A stretch of 64,000 nt of DNA from an uncultured Bacteroidales bacterium (GTDB taxonomy: Bacteria; Bacteroidota; Bacteroidia; Bacteroidales; UBA932). The stretch is from NCBI GenBank assembly GCA_944325445.1, contig CALVAG010000009.1, forward strand, positions 22,480 to 86,479, written 5' to 3'. Under the pieces are notes generated by a model. The model was not told the origin of the DNA, ran no database searches, and saw only the letters and a list, made by a program, of their open reading frames with translations. Shown one piece after another: positions 26,877 to 35,878 of the stretch; within the stretch, counting starts at the first letter, position 1, and the number at the start of each line of letters is the position of its first letter. Made by a program: the position numbers and the translations under genes.

Positions 26877-28367
26877 ATGAGAAGTTTGACAGGGGTGTTT
26901 TTTGTGCTTTTGTTGGCCGTATCTCCGTTGTTTTCACAGCAGCGTACATTGGTCATGACCCTGGACGATGTCATAGAGACGGCGCGGGAGCAGTCCCAGG
27001 ATGCCCTTATTGCAAAACACAGTTTTCTTTCGAGCTATTGGTCGTACCGCTCGTACAAGGCGCAATTGCTGCCCTCGCTCAATCTCAATTCAACGCTGGG
27101 GCAGTATAACAGAACGCTTTCACAGGTTCAGAACAGCGAGACCGGCGAAATAAACTATGTTGAAAACAACAGCCTGTATAACAGTCTTTCGCTTTCGATA
27201 GACCAGAATATCCCCTTTACCGGCGGTAATGTCTCCGTATATACTTCGCTGAACAGATTGGATCAGTTTTCACCGTTCAACGAGGGAACGTGGAATACCC
27301 AACCTATCAACATACAGTATACGCAGCCGATAAGGGGGTTCAACACCCTCAAATGGGAGAAGAAAATCGAGCCCAAAAGATATGAGATGGCAAAACAGGA
27401 CTATCTGGGACAGATGGAGAGCATAACGGTTCAGGCTACGACCCTCTTTTTCGATCTGCTGCTTGCCCAGTCTGCGTTGGATATGGCCAGGAAAAACCAT
27501 GAGAGCACCGAATTCTCCTATAAAATAGCCAATGAAAGATATGCGATAGGAATGATATCCAAAAGCGATTTGCTCCAGCTCAATTTGCGTCTGCTTAACA
27601 ATGAACTTTCCATAAGCGAGGCAGAGTTGGATTTGAGGGTGAAACTTACAAAGCTGAGAACCTATCTGGGATATAATGAAAATGTGGATATCGAACTGGT
27701 TGTGCCTGAAATAAAGAGCTCCCTTACACTCGATTACGACGATGTGCTGTACAGGACGCTGACAAATTCATCATTTGCATTGGAAAACGAAATCTCCATT
27801 CTGGAGGCGCAGCAGGAGGTGGCGAGAGCCAAATCGGAGGTAGGGCTTCAGGCAACTCTTCATGCTACATTCGGGTTGAACCAGGTGGATGAGAGGTTCA
27901 AGAATGCCTATATGAACTTGCTCGACCAGGAGGTTCTCGGACTTACTCTCTCCATGCCTATATTGGATTGGGGATTGAGCAAGGGACGGGTGAAGGTCGC
28001 CAAGTCTCTCAATGACGTGGTCGAGATGGAGGTGGCCCAGAAGGAGCAGGAGATGCGCGAGGATATAATGTTCAGGGTGTTGCAGTTCAATCTGCAAAGC
28101 CAGCAGTGCAGCGTGTCTGCGCAGGCCGATTCCATCGGACGTCAGAGATATGAGAATACGAGGGAGAGATTCCTTAATGGGACGGCGACCGTTACAGACC
28201 TGAATACCGCCCAGACCGAGATGGATGACGCAATTACGAATTATCTGAATGCATTGGGCAATTATTGGAAATATTATTACGAAATAAGACAGTTGGCATT
28301 ATACGATTATATGAACGACAGAATGCTGGCTGAAGACTTCGATAAACTTGTGGAAAACGAATATTAA
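26877..28367 (+). CDS. TolC-family outer-membrane efflux protein
   Basis: A 496-residue outer-membrane channel with a signal peptide (cleavage near LFSQQ). It has the long helical repeats of the family, each half including a helix such as ISKSDLLQLNLRLLNNELS (mid-protein) and GTATVTDLNTAQTEMDDAI (C-terminal). The trimer forms the exit duct of a tripartite pump. The ATG at 26877 is chosen over a TTG at 26871. It is first in the co-directional set TolC-adaptor-RND-RND, with gaps of 11, -4 and 2 bases. Confidence 0.93.
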   Translation: MRSLTGVFFVLLLAVSPLFSQQRTLVMTLDDVIETAREQSQDALIAKHSFLSSYWSYRSYKAQLLPSLNLNSTLGQYNRTLSQVQNSETGEINYVENNSLYNSLSLSIDQNIPFTGGNVSVYTSLNRLDQFSPFNEGTWNTQPINIQYTQPIRGFNTLKWEKKIEPKRYEMAKQDYLGQMESITVQATTLFFDLLLAQSALDMARKNHESTEFSYKIANERYAIGMISKSDLLQLNLRLLNNELSISEAELDLRVKLTKLRTYLGYNENVDIELVVPEIKSSLTLDYDDVLYRTLTNSSFALENEISILEAQQEVARAKSEVGLQATLHATFGLNQVDERFKNAYMNLLDQEVLGLTLSMPILDWGLSKGRVKVAKSLNDVVEMEVAQKEQEMREDIMFRVLQFNLQSQQCSVSAQADSIGRQRYENTRERFLNGTATVTDLNTAQTEMDDAITNYLNALGNYWKYYYEIRQLALYDYMNDRMLAEDFDKLVENEY

Positions 28368-28378
28368 AGTGCAGGAAT

Positions 28379-29458
28379 ATGAGAGGATTTGCATATCTGT
28401 TTTTATTGTCCATAATATTTTTGACCTCTTGCAAGGGAACAGGAGAGGTGTCGGCCGGGAGCGAAGCGGTGCGCGGCACTTATGAATTCGAGAGGAATTT
28501 CGTGGATACGGTTCATCTGAAATATACCGATTTCAGTCGTGAAATTCTCAACAACGGAATATTGAATGCAGTAAGGATGGCCAAACTTACCTTCAAGACG
28601 CAGGGCGATGTCGCAAAGGTCTTTGTGCAGAACGGGGATTATGTTAAAAAGGGCGATACTCTGGCGGTTCTCGATACGCGCGCTCTCGAATTGAAATTGA
28701 AAAATGCGAGTCAGGATATGCTCAAGGCCGAAATCGACTACAGGGACAGACTCATAGGATTCGGATACAGCATCGATTCCGATGACATTCCCGAGGAGGT
28801 GGAGAAGATTGCCACAATACATTCTGGGTACAGTACGGCAAAAAACAATCTGGAGTCTGCAAGGCTGGAGCTCTCCAATGCCGCGCTTATAGCCCCGTTC
28901 GACGGCATAGTGGCCAATATGGGGCTCAAACCTTATGAGGCCACATCCGAAAATTCGTGCACGGTAATAGACAATACCTCTTTCGATGTTACATTCAACC
29001 TCCTGGAGTCGGAACTGGACTATGTGAAAAAGGGGGAGAGGATAACCGTCACTCCGTTTATAAGGGAGAGTGAAAATTATTACGGGAGTATAAAGAGCAT
29101 AAACCCGTTCGTGGATGAGAACGGGCAGATAAGCGTTACCGCATCTATAAGGAACAGCGACAGGAAGCTGGTGGAGGGGATGAACGTAAAGGTATTCATA
29201 AAGAATATTTCGCATAACAGGCTTACGGTGCCCAAGAGTGCGGTAGTGATAAGAGACGGGCTGGATGTAATCTTTACGGTCGATACCGTGAATATGAAGG
29301 CCAAATGGGTATATGTGGATATACTTGAATCGAACAGCACCCATCATGTAATAAAGGGCAATGCAGAGAGAAATTCTGAACTCAACGGCGGCGAGATTGT
29401 CATAACGAGCGGCAATCTGAATCTGGCAGAGGGTTCCAATGTCGAATTCAAGTTATGA
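28379..29458 (+). CDS. RND efflux periplasmic adaptor lipoprotein (HlyD/AcrA family)
   Basis: A 359-residue membrane-fusion protein. The lipobox LTSC gives Cys18. It has the split lipoyl domain (GDVAKVFVQNGDYVKKGDTL about residues 77-95 and ALIAPFDGIVANMG about 171-185), a short helical hairpin between them, a beta-barrel domain, and a membrane-proximal C-terminal domain. It links the two RND permeases to the TolC channel. Its stop codon overlaps the first RND start (ATGA, 29455-29458). Confidence 0.93.
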   Translation: MRGFAYLFLLSIIFLTSCKGTGEVSAGSEAVRGTYEFERNFVDTVHLKYTDFSREILNNGILNAVRMAKLTFKTQGDVAKVFVQNGDYVKKGDTLAVLDTRALELKLKNASQDMLKAEIDYRDRLIGFGYSIDSDDIPEEVEKIATIHSGYSTAKNNLESARLELSNAALIAPFDGIVANMGLKPYEATSENSCTVIDNTSFDVTFNLLESELDYVKKGERITVTPFIRESENYYGSIKSINPFVDENGQISVTASIRNSDRKLVEGMNVKVFIKNISHNRLTVPKSAVVIRDGLDVIFTVDTVNMKAKWVYVDILESNSTHHVIKGNAERNSELNGGEIVITSGNLNLAEGSNVEFKL

Positions 29459-32400
29459 TAGGCAAGCTTATAGAAAGACCTATAGCCGTTACGATGGCTA
29501 TAGTGGCGTTGGTCGTATTGGGAGTGGTCTCTATAGGGCTGTTGCCCATATCGCTGATGCCGAATGTGGATATACCGCAGATTACAATCCAGTTCAGCTA
29601 TAAAGGCGCCTCTGCACGCGAGGTAAACGACGTGGTAATAAAACAGATGCGCCAGCAGCTGATCCAGCTTTCCGATTTGGAGGAGCTGACATGTACAGCC
29701 AATAACGGCGGAGGAATAATCTTCATGCAGTTCGATTATGGAAGCGATACCGATTTGAATTTCATAGAAGTCAATGAAAAAATCGACAGATTGCTTCCCT
29801 CCCTTCCCAAGGATATGGAGCGCCCGAGAATCATTAAGGCAAGCGCTACCGACATACCGGTGTTTTTTATAGATCTGACCATCGACGAGCAATCAGATGA
29901 AGCCTTTATAGAGTTGAGCAAGTTCGCACGCGAGGTTATAGTAAAGAGAATCGAACAGATCCCGCAGGTGGCGATGGTGGATGTGAGCGGTATTCTGGGG
30001 TCGCAGTTCGTTATAGAGCCCGATATGGGCAAGCTTCTCTCCCTCGGGCTTAAGGTGGAGGATCTGGAGCGGGCCATTACGGATAATAATGTCTCGTTGG
30101 GAAACCTCTCCATAAAAGACGGCTATTACCAGTGGAATATAAGGTTCGATTCGCAGATAGACGAAGTCTCCGACATAGAGAATATAAATCTGAAGATCAA
30201 CGGCCGTATCTATCTTTTCAAGGATCTTGCGGATGTAAAGGAAGAGCCTGCGGATGTTTCGGGAATGGTGCGTTCGGCAGGGAAAAGGGCTGTGACATTC
30301 GCCGTACTGAAGCAGTCCGATGCGCGGATGGCGGACCTGCAGGTCGAGATAGACGGGCTTATGGAGAGTTTCCATACGGATTATCCCGATATAGACTTTA
30401 CGATTACAAGGAACCAGACGGAGCTGCTCGATTATTCGATAGACAACCTCAAGAGCAACATTATTGTGGGCGCGATATTGGCGATTATCATAATCTTTCT
30501 GTTTATGAGAGATTTACGCTCGCCTGTCCTGATTTGTATTACAATCCCCCTTTCGTTGATAGTTTCGCTTCTGATGTTGTATGTGCTGGGAATAAGCATA
30601 AATATCATCTCCCTGTCGGGACTTATATTGGGAATGGGTATGATGGTGGATAATTCCATTATCGTTATAGACAATATTACCCAGCGCCGCGAACGCGGAG
30701 ACTCTTTCAAATATGCAATAGCAAAGGGTACGTCGGAGGTCTTTGCACCTATGCTCAGTTCGGTGCTTACGACATGTGCCGTATTCGTCCCGCTTATATT
30801 TTTGAGCGGTATAGCCGGCGCCCTCTTTTATGATCAGGCAATGGCGGTAACTACCGCCCTCTTTTCATCTCTTTTTGTAGCGGTGCTCGTGATACCGGTA
30901 TATTACCGCCTGCTTTATAGAAAAGAGGAGAATTTGAGCGGTGCGGCGTTGGTAAAGAGCCAGAAGGAGCGGGCTTACCACAGGATATATGAGAAATCGG
31001 TGTTCTGGATATTCCGCCACCCGAAGACTTCGTGGGCCATATTTCTCTCCTTTATTCCGCTGACTTTCATTTTTTACGGTATCCTCGACAAATCCAAACT
31101 GCCTCCTCTCACCCATACGGAGTCCGTTTTGAGCATAGAATGGAATGAGCCTACGAACGTGGTTGCCAGCGATGCCAGAATAATGGACCTTTTGAACAGG
31201 TTCGACAGTGAAATACTGGAATACAGCGTTCTGGTAGGTACACAGGATTTTATGCTCTCGCATACTCCGAATCAGGAGATTTCGCAGGTTTCCGTCTATA
31301 TGAAAGCTGAATCCATGGAAAAACTGACGGAACTGGAAGGCAAGATCGCAGAGTATCTCGATAAAAAATATGCCGGGGTCTCCTATGATTTCAAGCAGGC
31401 CGCCAATATCTTCAATCTTATCTTTTCAGACAATGAACCGACTTTGGTGGCCATGATAAGGGGCCGGGAAGGAAACGTCCCGCAGCCTGACGAACTCAAT
31501 GCCTTTTTGGAAAAAATAGGGAAGAGGCTGCCGGAAATATATCTGGAACCGGTATTGTGGCAGGAGGAGATCCTCTATGTGGTGGACAAGGAGAAAATGG
31601 CGCTGTACGGTGTGGACTACAATGCTGTCAATTCGGCATTGAGCAGGGCTACCAAAGAGAACACGCTTCTCTCGGTAAATTCAGGCACATTCTCTATCCC
31701 CATAGTGCTCTCGGATGTAACGGCACGGGAAAACAGCCTGCTGGCGTTGAAGGTAAGAACGGAAAAGAATACCGGTACCGAGGTCATCCGTGTAGATGTT
31801 CCTGTCGGCGAACTCGTGACGGAAAAGAGAATAAGGGATCTCAAGAATATAACCTCCGGAAAGGACGGAGATTATTATCCGTTGAATATAATGGCCGACG
31901 ACGGCGATGTCAGGCATATAATGGAGGTAATAGACGAGTGCGCAAAAGAGGCTGACTATAATATAGCCTACAGCGGGGCCTATTTCAGCAACAGGGAGAT
32001 GATAAAGGAGCTGACTGCCGTCCTTGTGATTTCTGTTCTGCTGCTTTTCTTTATACTGGCCGCCCAGTTCGAATCGCTTATGCAGCCGGTCGTAATCATG
32101 TCTGAAATTGTGGTAGACCTTTTCGGCGCTCTCTTTTTCCTGTGGATATTCGGCTCCGGCATAAATATCATGTCCCTCATAGGTATAGTTGTCATGTGCG
32201 GTATAATCATCAACGACTCTATTCTCAAGGTAGATACCATAAACAAATTGCGGGCGGAAGGGTACGGCCTGCTGAGAGCGGTCATTGTGGCCGGATCAAG
32301 GAGGCTGAAACCGATTCTCATGACAAGTCTTACCACGATATTGGCGATTGCCCCGTTCCTTGTAAGGGGAGATATGGGCTCGGACCTGCAATATCCGCTC

Positions 32401-32496
32401 TCTGTCGCGCTTATCGGCGGAATGATACTCGGAACATTTGTGAGCATTCTCTTCATTCCTATTTTTTACTACGAACTTTATAGAAAGAGGCAATAG
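29455..32496 (+). CDS. RND efflux permease, first subunit
   Basis: A 1013-residue inner-membrane transporter with two repeats of one transmembrane segment, a large periplasmic loop and five further segments. TM4 carries GMMVDNSIIVID with Asp399 followed by Asn400, so only one of the two Asp residues of AcrB is present. At the TM10 position of AcrB Lys940 there is Asn920 (GIIINDSIL). These changes occur in many RND subfamilies outside the Gram-negative multidrug type, so they do not imply inactivity. Substrate unknown; drug, bile-salt or lipid export are candidates. Works with the adaptor and the second permease. Confidence 0.93.
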   Translation: MIGKLIERPIAVTMAIVALVVLGVVSIGLLPISLMPNVDIPQITIQFSYKGASAREVNDVVIKQMRQQLIQLSDLEELTCTANNGGGIIFMQFDYGSDTDLNFIEVNEKIDRLLPSLPKDMERPRIIKASATDIPVFFIDLTIDEQSDEAFIELSKFAREVIVKRIEQIPQVAMVDVSGILGSQFVIEPDMGKLLSLGLKVEDLERAITDNNVSLGNLSIKDGYYQWNIRFDSQIDEVSDIENINLKINGRIYLFKDLADVKEEPADVSGMVRSAGKRAVTFAVLKQSDARMADLQVEIDGLMESFHTDYPDIDFTITRNQTELLDYSIDNLKSNIIVGAILAIIIIFLFMRDLRSPVLICITIPLSLIVSLLMLYVLGISINIISLSGLILGMGMMVDNSIIVIDNITQRRERGDSFKYAIAKGTSEVFAPMLSSVLTTCAVFVPLIFLSGIAGALFYDQAMAVTTALFSSLFVAVLVIPVYYRLLYRKEENLSGAALVKSQKERAYHRIYEKSVFWIFRHPKTSWAIFLSFIPLTFIFYGILDKSKLPPLTHTESVLSIEWNEPTNVVASDARIMDLLNRFDSEILEYSVLVGTQDFMLSHTPNQEISQVSVYMKAESMEKLTELEGKIAEYLDKKYAGVSYDFKQAANIFNLIFSDNEPTLVAMIRGREGNVPQPDELNAFLEKIGKRLPEIYLEPVLWQEEILYVVDKEKMALYGVDYNAVNSALSRATKENTLLSVNSGTFSIPIVLSDVTARENSLLALKVRTEKNTGTEVIRVDVPVGELVTEKRIRDLKNITSGKDGDYYPLNIMADDGDVRHIMEVIDECAKEADYNIAYSGAYFSNREMIKELTAVLVISVLLLFFILAAQFESLMQPVVIMSEIVVDLFGALFFLWIFGSGINIMSLIGIVVMCGIIINDSILKVDTINKLRAEGYGLLRAVIVAGSRRLKPILMTSLTTILAIAPFLVRGDMGSDLQYPLSVALIGGMILGTFVSILFIPIFYYELYRKRQ

Positions 32497-32498
32497 CG

Positions 32499-35400
32499 AT
32501 GAAGAAAATCTCTCCATTCTCTACGATACTCGTATTTGTCGTGCTTATGATTATAGGTGCGGCATTTATTCCCTCTTTGAGTATTCAGTATGAGCCTGCA
32601 TCCAAATCGGGCAATATTTCGGTAAGTGCTTCGTGGGGCGGTGCTTCGGCAAAATTGATGGAGATGGAGGTTACCTCCAGGCTGGAGGGGCTGATAAGTT
32701 CCATAGACGGCATAGAGAAATTGAGTTCGGTGTCCCGGAAGGGGAACTGTGAGATAACCGTGACATTGAAGGACAAGAAGTTTGTGAAATCGGCAAGATT
32801 CCAGATACTTTCCCTTATAAGGCAGGTTTACAAGGATCTCCCGGAGGGTGTTTCATATCCTGTGATTTCCGGTTCAGCATCCGGGGAGAATGTGGAACCT
32901 ATCATGACTTATACAGTGAATGCAGACCTGCCCACGCAACAGATAGAGCATTATGTAGAGGAGAATATAATCAAGGAGATTTCGCTGTTGGAGGGGGTGA
33001 ATGCCGTGGAGCTTTCCGGTGCCACTCCTTTTTATTATGAGATATCGTACAATCCGCAATATATGGCCCTGTATAAGGTGAGCGTAGACGAACTGAATTC
33101 GGTGATATCCGATGCCGCATCGCAGTACGACATAGTGGGCAGTATAGAGGGAACGAGTATTCTCCTTACACAGGATATCGAGATAGATGAGGTGATGGAT
33201 ACGCCTGTGAAGATGAGCGGGGGGCGTATAATCAGGGTTTCGGATATCGCAAAACTCTCTCTGAAGGAGGGTGAGCCGTCGAAATACTTTAGAATCAACG
33301 GACTGAATACCATCAATATAACAATCTATCCCACTCAGAATGTAAATACGATAAAGACATGCGGGCAGATAAAGGAGGTCATGTCCGTTCTCGAAGCCGG
33401 TTTCCCCGAGAATTTTGCAGTGGTGGTGGCAGAGGATGTTTCCGTAGATTTGAAATTCGAGATTAACAAGATAGTGTTCAGGACGGTGCTTTCGCTGATT
33501 ATACTTCTGCTTTTTGTCCTTGTGGTGAGCAGGAGTTTCAGATATCTGGCCATAATCTCAATTTCGCTGGCCGCCAACATCCTTCTTTCGTTTATCTTTT
33601 TCGTGCTCTTGGGCGTGGATATTCATCTCTACTCGATGGCGGGAATCAATATCGCAATCTGTATTGTAATCGATACCGCGATAATAATGATTGCCCATTA
33701 CGGCTATTACAGGGATATAAAAGCCTTTATAGCGATACTCGGAGCGCAGCTTACCACAATAGGGGCGCTTGCGGTCATATTCCTTTTGCCGGAAGAAGAC
33801 AGGGCCAATCTGGCCGATTTCGGAGCGGTGATAATCATAAATCTCATTATTTCGCTCTTTGTGGCGGCAACGCTTGTGCCGGCTTTGGTGGAGACCATGC
33901 AGATTAAGGAGAGAAAGAGTATAGCGACATTCAGAAACAAGCGGTCCGTAATAAGGTTCAATAACCTTTACGGACGCTTTATAATGGGCGCGAAGCGGTA
34001 TAAATGGGCCACTTTCGTGATTCTGATATTGGGATTCGGCCTGCCTGTGAATAAATTGCCGGATAATTTGGAGTATAGGGAAGGGAAGGACAGCACTTTT
34101 GTCAATATCTATAACAAGACTTTAGGGACTGATGTTTTCAGCAATGACATCAAGCCGGTGCTTTACAAAATATTGGGCGGCAGTCTCAGGCTCTTTTCGG
34201 AAAAGAATGAAGACGCGAGTTTTTTCAGACGTCCTGCAAGACCGCAGCTGAATATCGAGGCCTCCCTGCCGGACGGCTGTACCATTGCGCAGATGAACGA
34301 TATTATGTTGGGAATGGAGAATTATCTGTCGCAATATGATGAGATAGATGTATTCAGAACGAGGATCAATGATTATAACGACGGTTCCATCACTGTCTAT
34401 TTCAAGCCCGAACTTGAAAACGGCTATATCCCCGTCATGATAAAGAATGACGTGATAGCCAAGGCAACGGATTTCGGCGGGGCGAACTGGAGCATAACCG
34501 GTGTAGACGACAACAGTTTCAGCAACAGGGTAGGCATGGGGGTTTTCGGAAAGTCTATAAAGCTTACAGGATATAATTACGACATACTTTACGGGTATGC
34601 GACTCTTTTGGCCGAACGGTTGAAAGAGAATGGAAGGGTAGGCAAGGTGAATATTTTCGGAGGGACCGTAGGCTGGAAACTCTCTACTGACGAATATTTC
34701 ATCGATTACGATATGGCGGAGCTCGCTTCGTATGGCCTTACCCTTGCCGATGCCTACGATGCCCTTACATCGAGGTTATATATGTCCAATGCGGGCAGTA
34801 TCTATTCAGATGGCATAAAAATGGATTTGAAGCTTGTTTCGGAGGCAAGGGACTATTTCGAGGTGTGGAATCTCAGGAATGAGTATATGACCATGGGGGG
34901 CAAGAACGTGAGGTTTTCGGATTTGGGGGAAATCAGCAAACGGAGCAGCGGAAATGATATTTATCGCGAAGACCAGCAATATGTGCTTACTGTGAGATAT
35001 GAGTACGTCGGGAGCAGCCGTCAGTCAGACAGGTTTTATGAGAGCGAGATAGAGCGTATGAACGAGGAGGTCCTTCCGGTCGGGTATAAGGCTTCGGATG
35101 AATGGGGTGGCTGGTTTTTCAGTTTCGGACGGAATTCCGGACTGTATATAGGTCTGCTGCTGGTAGTTGTGGCCATAATCTATTTTATATGCGCAATGCT
35201 TTTCGAATCTCTTGTATATCCCCTGCTGATAATCGGCCTTATTCCGATATCGTTCATAGGGGTCTTTCTCATCTTTGCGATTACCGGTTTCAGGTTCGAC
35301 CAGGGCGGCTTTGCTTCTCTGGTAATGCTTTCGGGTATCTCCGTGAATGCGGGAATCTATCTCATAAATGAATATACCCGTCAGGCCAGATTGAAAAAAT

Positions 35401-35627
35401 ATCGCGGATGCAAACTTTATATCAGAGCGTTCAACCATAGAATCATTCCCATCCTTCTTACAGTGCTGTCTACGATATTGGGGCTTATCCCGTTCCTGAC
35501 CGAAGGCGATAAAGATGTCTTCTGGTTTGCATTTGCATTGGGCACTATGGGCGGCCTGCTCTTTTCTATTGTGGCTTTGGTCGTGTTTATGCCTGTATGG
35601 ATGCCGATGCATCAGAGGGGAAAATAA
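32499..35627 (+). CDS. RND efflux permease, second subunit
   Basis: A 1042-residue RND protein that is clearly diverged from its neighbour. It opens with MKKISPFSTILVFVVLM and keeps the RND layout: periplasmic porter domains with SWGGASAKLMEMEV, TM4 with CIVIDTAIIMI (Asp392), and TM10 with GISVNAGIYLINEY (Asn950 at the Lys940 position). Two different permeases behind a single adaptor recall MdtABC, where the two permeases form a heterotrimer; the same is likely here. It begins 2 bases after the first permease and ends the operon. Confidence 0.91.
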   Translation: MKKISPFSTILVFVVLMIIGAAFIPSLSIQYEPASKSGNISVSASWGGASAKLMEMEVTSRLEGLISSIDGIEKLSSVSRKGNCEITVTLKDKKFVKSARFQILSLIRQVYKDLPEGVSYPVISGSASGENVEPIMTYTVNADLPTQQIEHYVEENIIKEISLLEGVNAVELSGATPFYYEISYNPQYMALYKVSVDELNSVISDAASQYDIVGSIEGTSILLTQDIEIDEVMDTPVKMSGGRIIRVSDIAKLSLKEGEPSKYFRINGLNTINITIYPTQNVNTIKTCGQIKEVMSVLEAGFPENFAVVVAEDVSVDLKFEINKIVFRTVLSLIILLLFVLVVSRSFRYLAIISISLAANILLSFIFFVLLGVDIHLYSMAGINIAICIVIDTAIIMIAHYGYYRDIKAFIAILGAQLTTIGALAVIFLLPEEDRANLADFGAVIIINLIISLFVAATLVPALVETMQIKERKSIATFRNKRSVIRFNNLYGRFIMGAKRYKWATFVILILGFGLPVNKLPDNLEYREGKDSTFVNIYNKTLGTDVFSNDIKPVLYKILGGSLRLFSEKNEDASFFRRPARPQLNIEASLPDGCTIAQMNDIMLGMENYLSQYDEIDVFRTRINDYNDGSITVYFKPELENGYIPVMIKNDVIAKATDFGGANWSITGVDDNSFSNRVGMGVFGKSIKLTGYNYDILYGYATLLAERLKENGRVGKVNIFGGTVGWKLSTDEYFIDYDMAELASYGLTLADAYDALTSRLYMSNAGSIYSDGIKMDLKLVSEARDYFEVWNLRNEYMTMGGKNVRFSDLGEISKRSSGNDIYREDQQYVLTVRYEYVGSSRQSDRFYESEIERMNEEVLPVGYKASDEWGGWFFSFGRNSGLYIGLLLVVVAIIYFICAMLFESLVYPLLIIGLIPISFIGVFLIFAITGFRFDQGGFASLVMLSGISVNAGIYLINEYTRQARLKKYRGCKLYIRAFNHRIIPILLTVLSTILGLIPFLTEGDKDVFWFAFALGTMGGLLFSIVALVVFMPVWMPMHQRGK

Positions 35628-35656
35628 ACTCCATCGCTCCGAATATCAGGAAATAT

Positions 35657-35679
35657 AAAAAGGCGGCCTTGCGACCGCC
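35657..35679 (-). terminator. Terminator downstream of the aminoacylase gene
   Basis: GGCGG (35662-35666) and CCGCC (35675-35679) form a short GC stem followed by five T residues on the minus strand. It may also stop transcripts from the RND operon on the plus strand, where the U-run is weaker. Confidence 0.6.
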
Positions 35680-35682
35680 CTT

Positions 35683-35737
35683 GTTACGTAACTGAATTGC
35701 AATACCGCAGAGATGCCGCAGGTTGCCGTTATAATAC
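35683..35737. repeat. Intergenic direct repeat, copy A
   Basis: About 55 bases, from GTTACGTAACTGAATTGC to the end of TTATAATAC, repeated with about 80% identity at 35823-35878. No gene is visible in 35628-35869. Confidence 0.75.
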
Positions 35738-35822
35738 CATTTGCCTTTGATTCTTTTCCGGTTGTGTATTATAATGGATAAAATGCAAAGCCATCAAGGT
35801 TTGAAGCGAAGGAGTGTACTTC

Positions 35823-35878
35823 GTTACATGACTGAGCTGCAATACCGCAGATAATGCAGCAGTTTGCCATTATAATAC
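35823..35878. repeat. Intergenic direct repeat, copy B (overlaps a gene end)
   Basis: Second copy, 140 bases from the first. Its last nine bases include the stop codon (35870-35872) and two codons of the aminoacylase-like gene. Both copies share the core GCAATACCGCAG. Confidence 0.75.
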
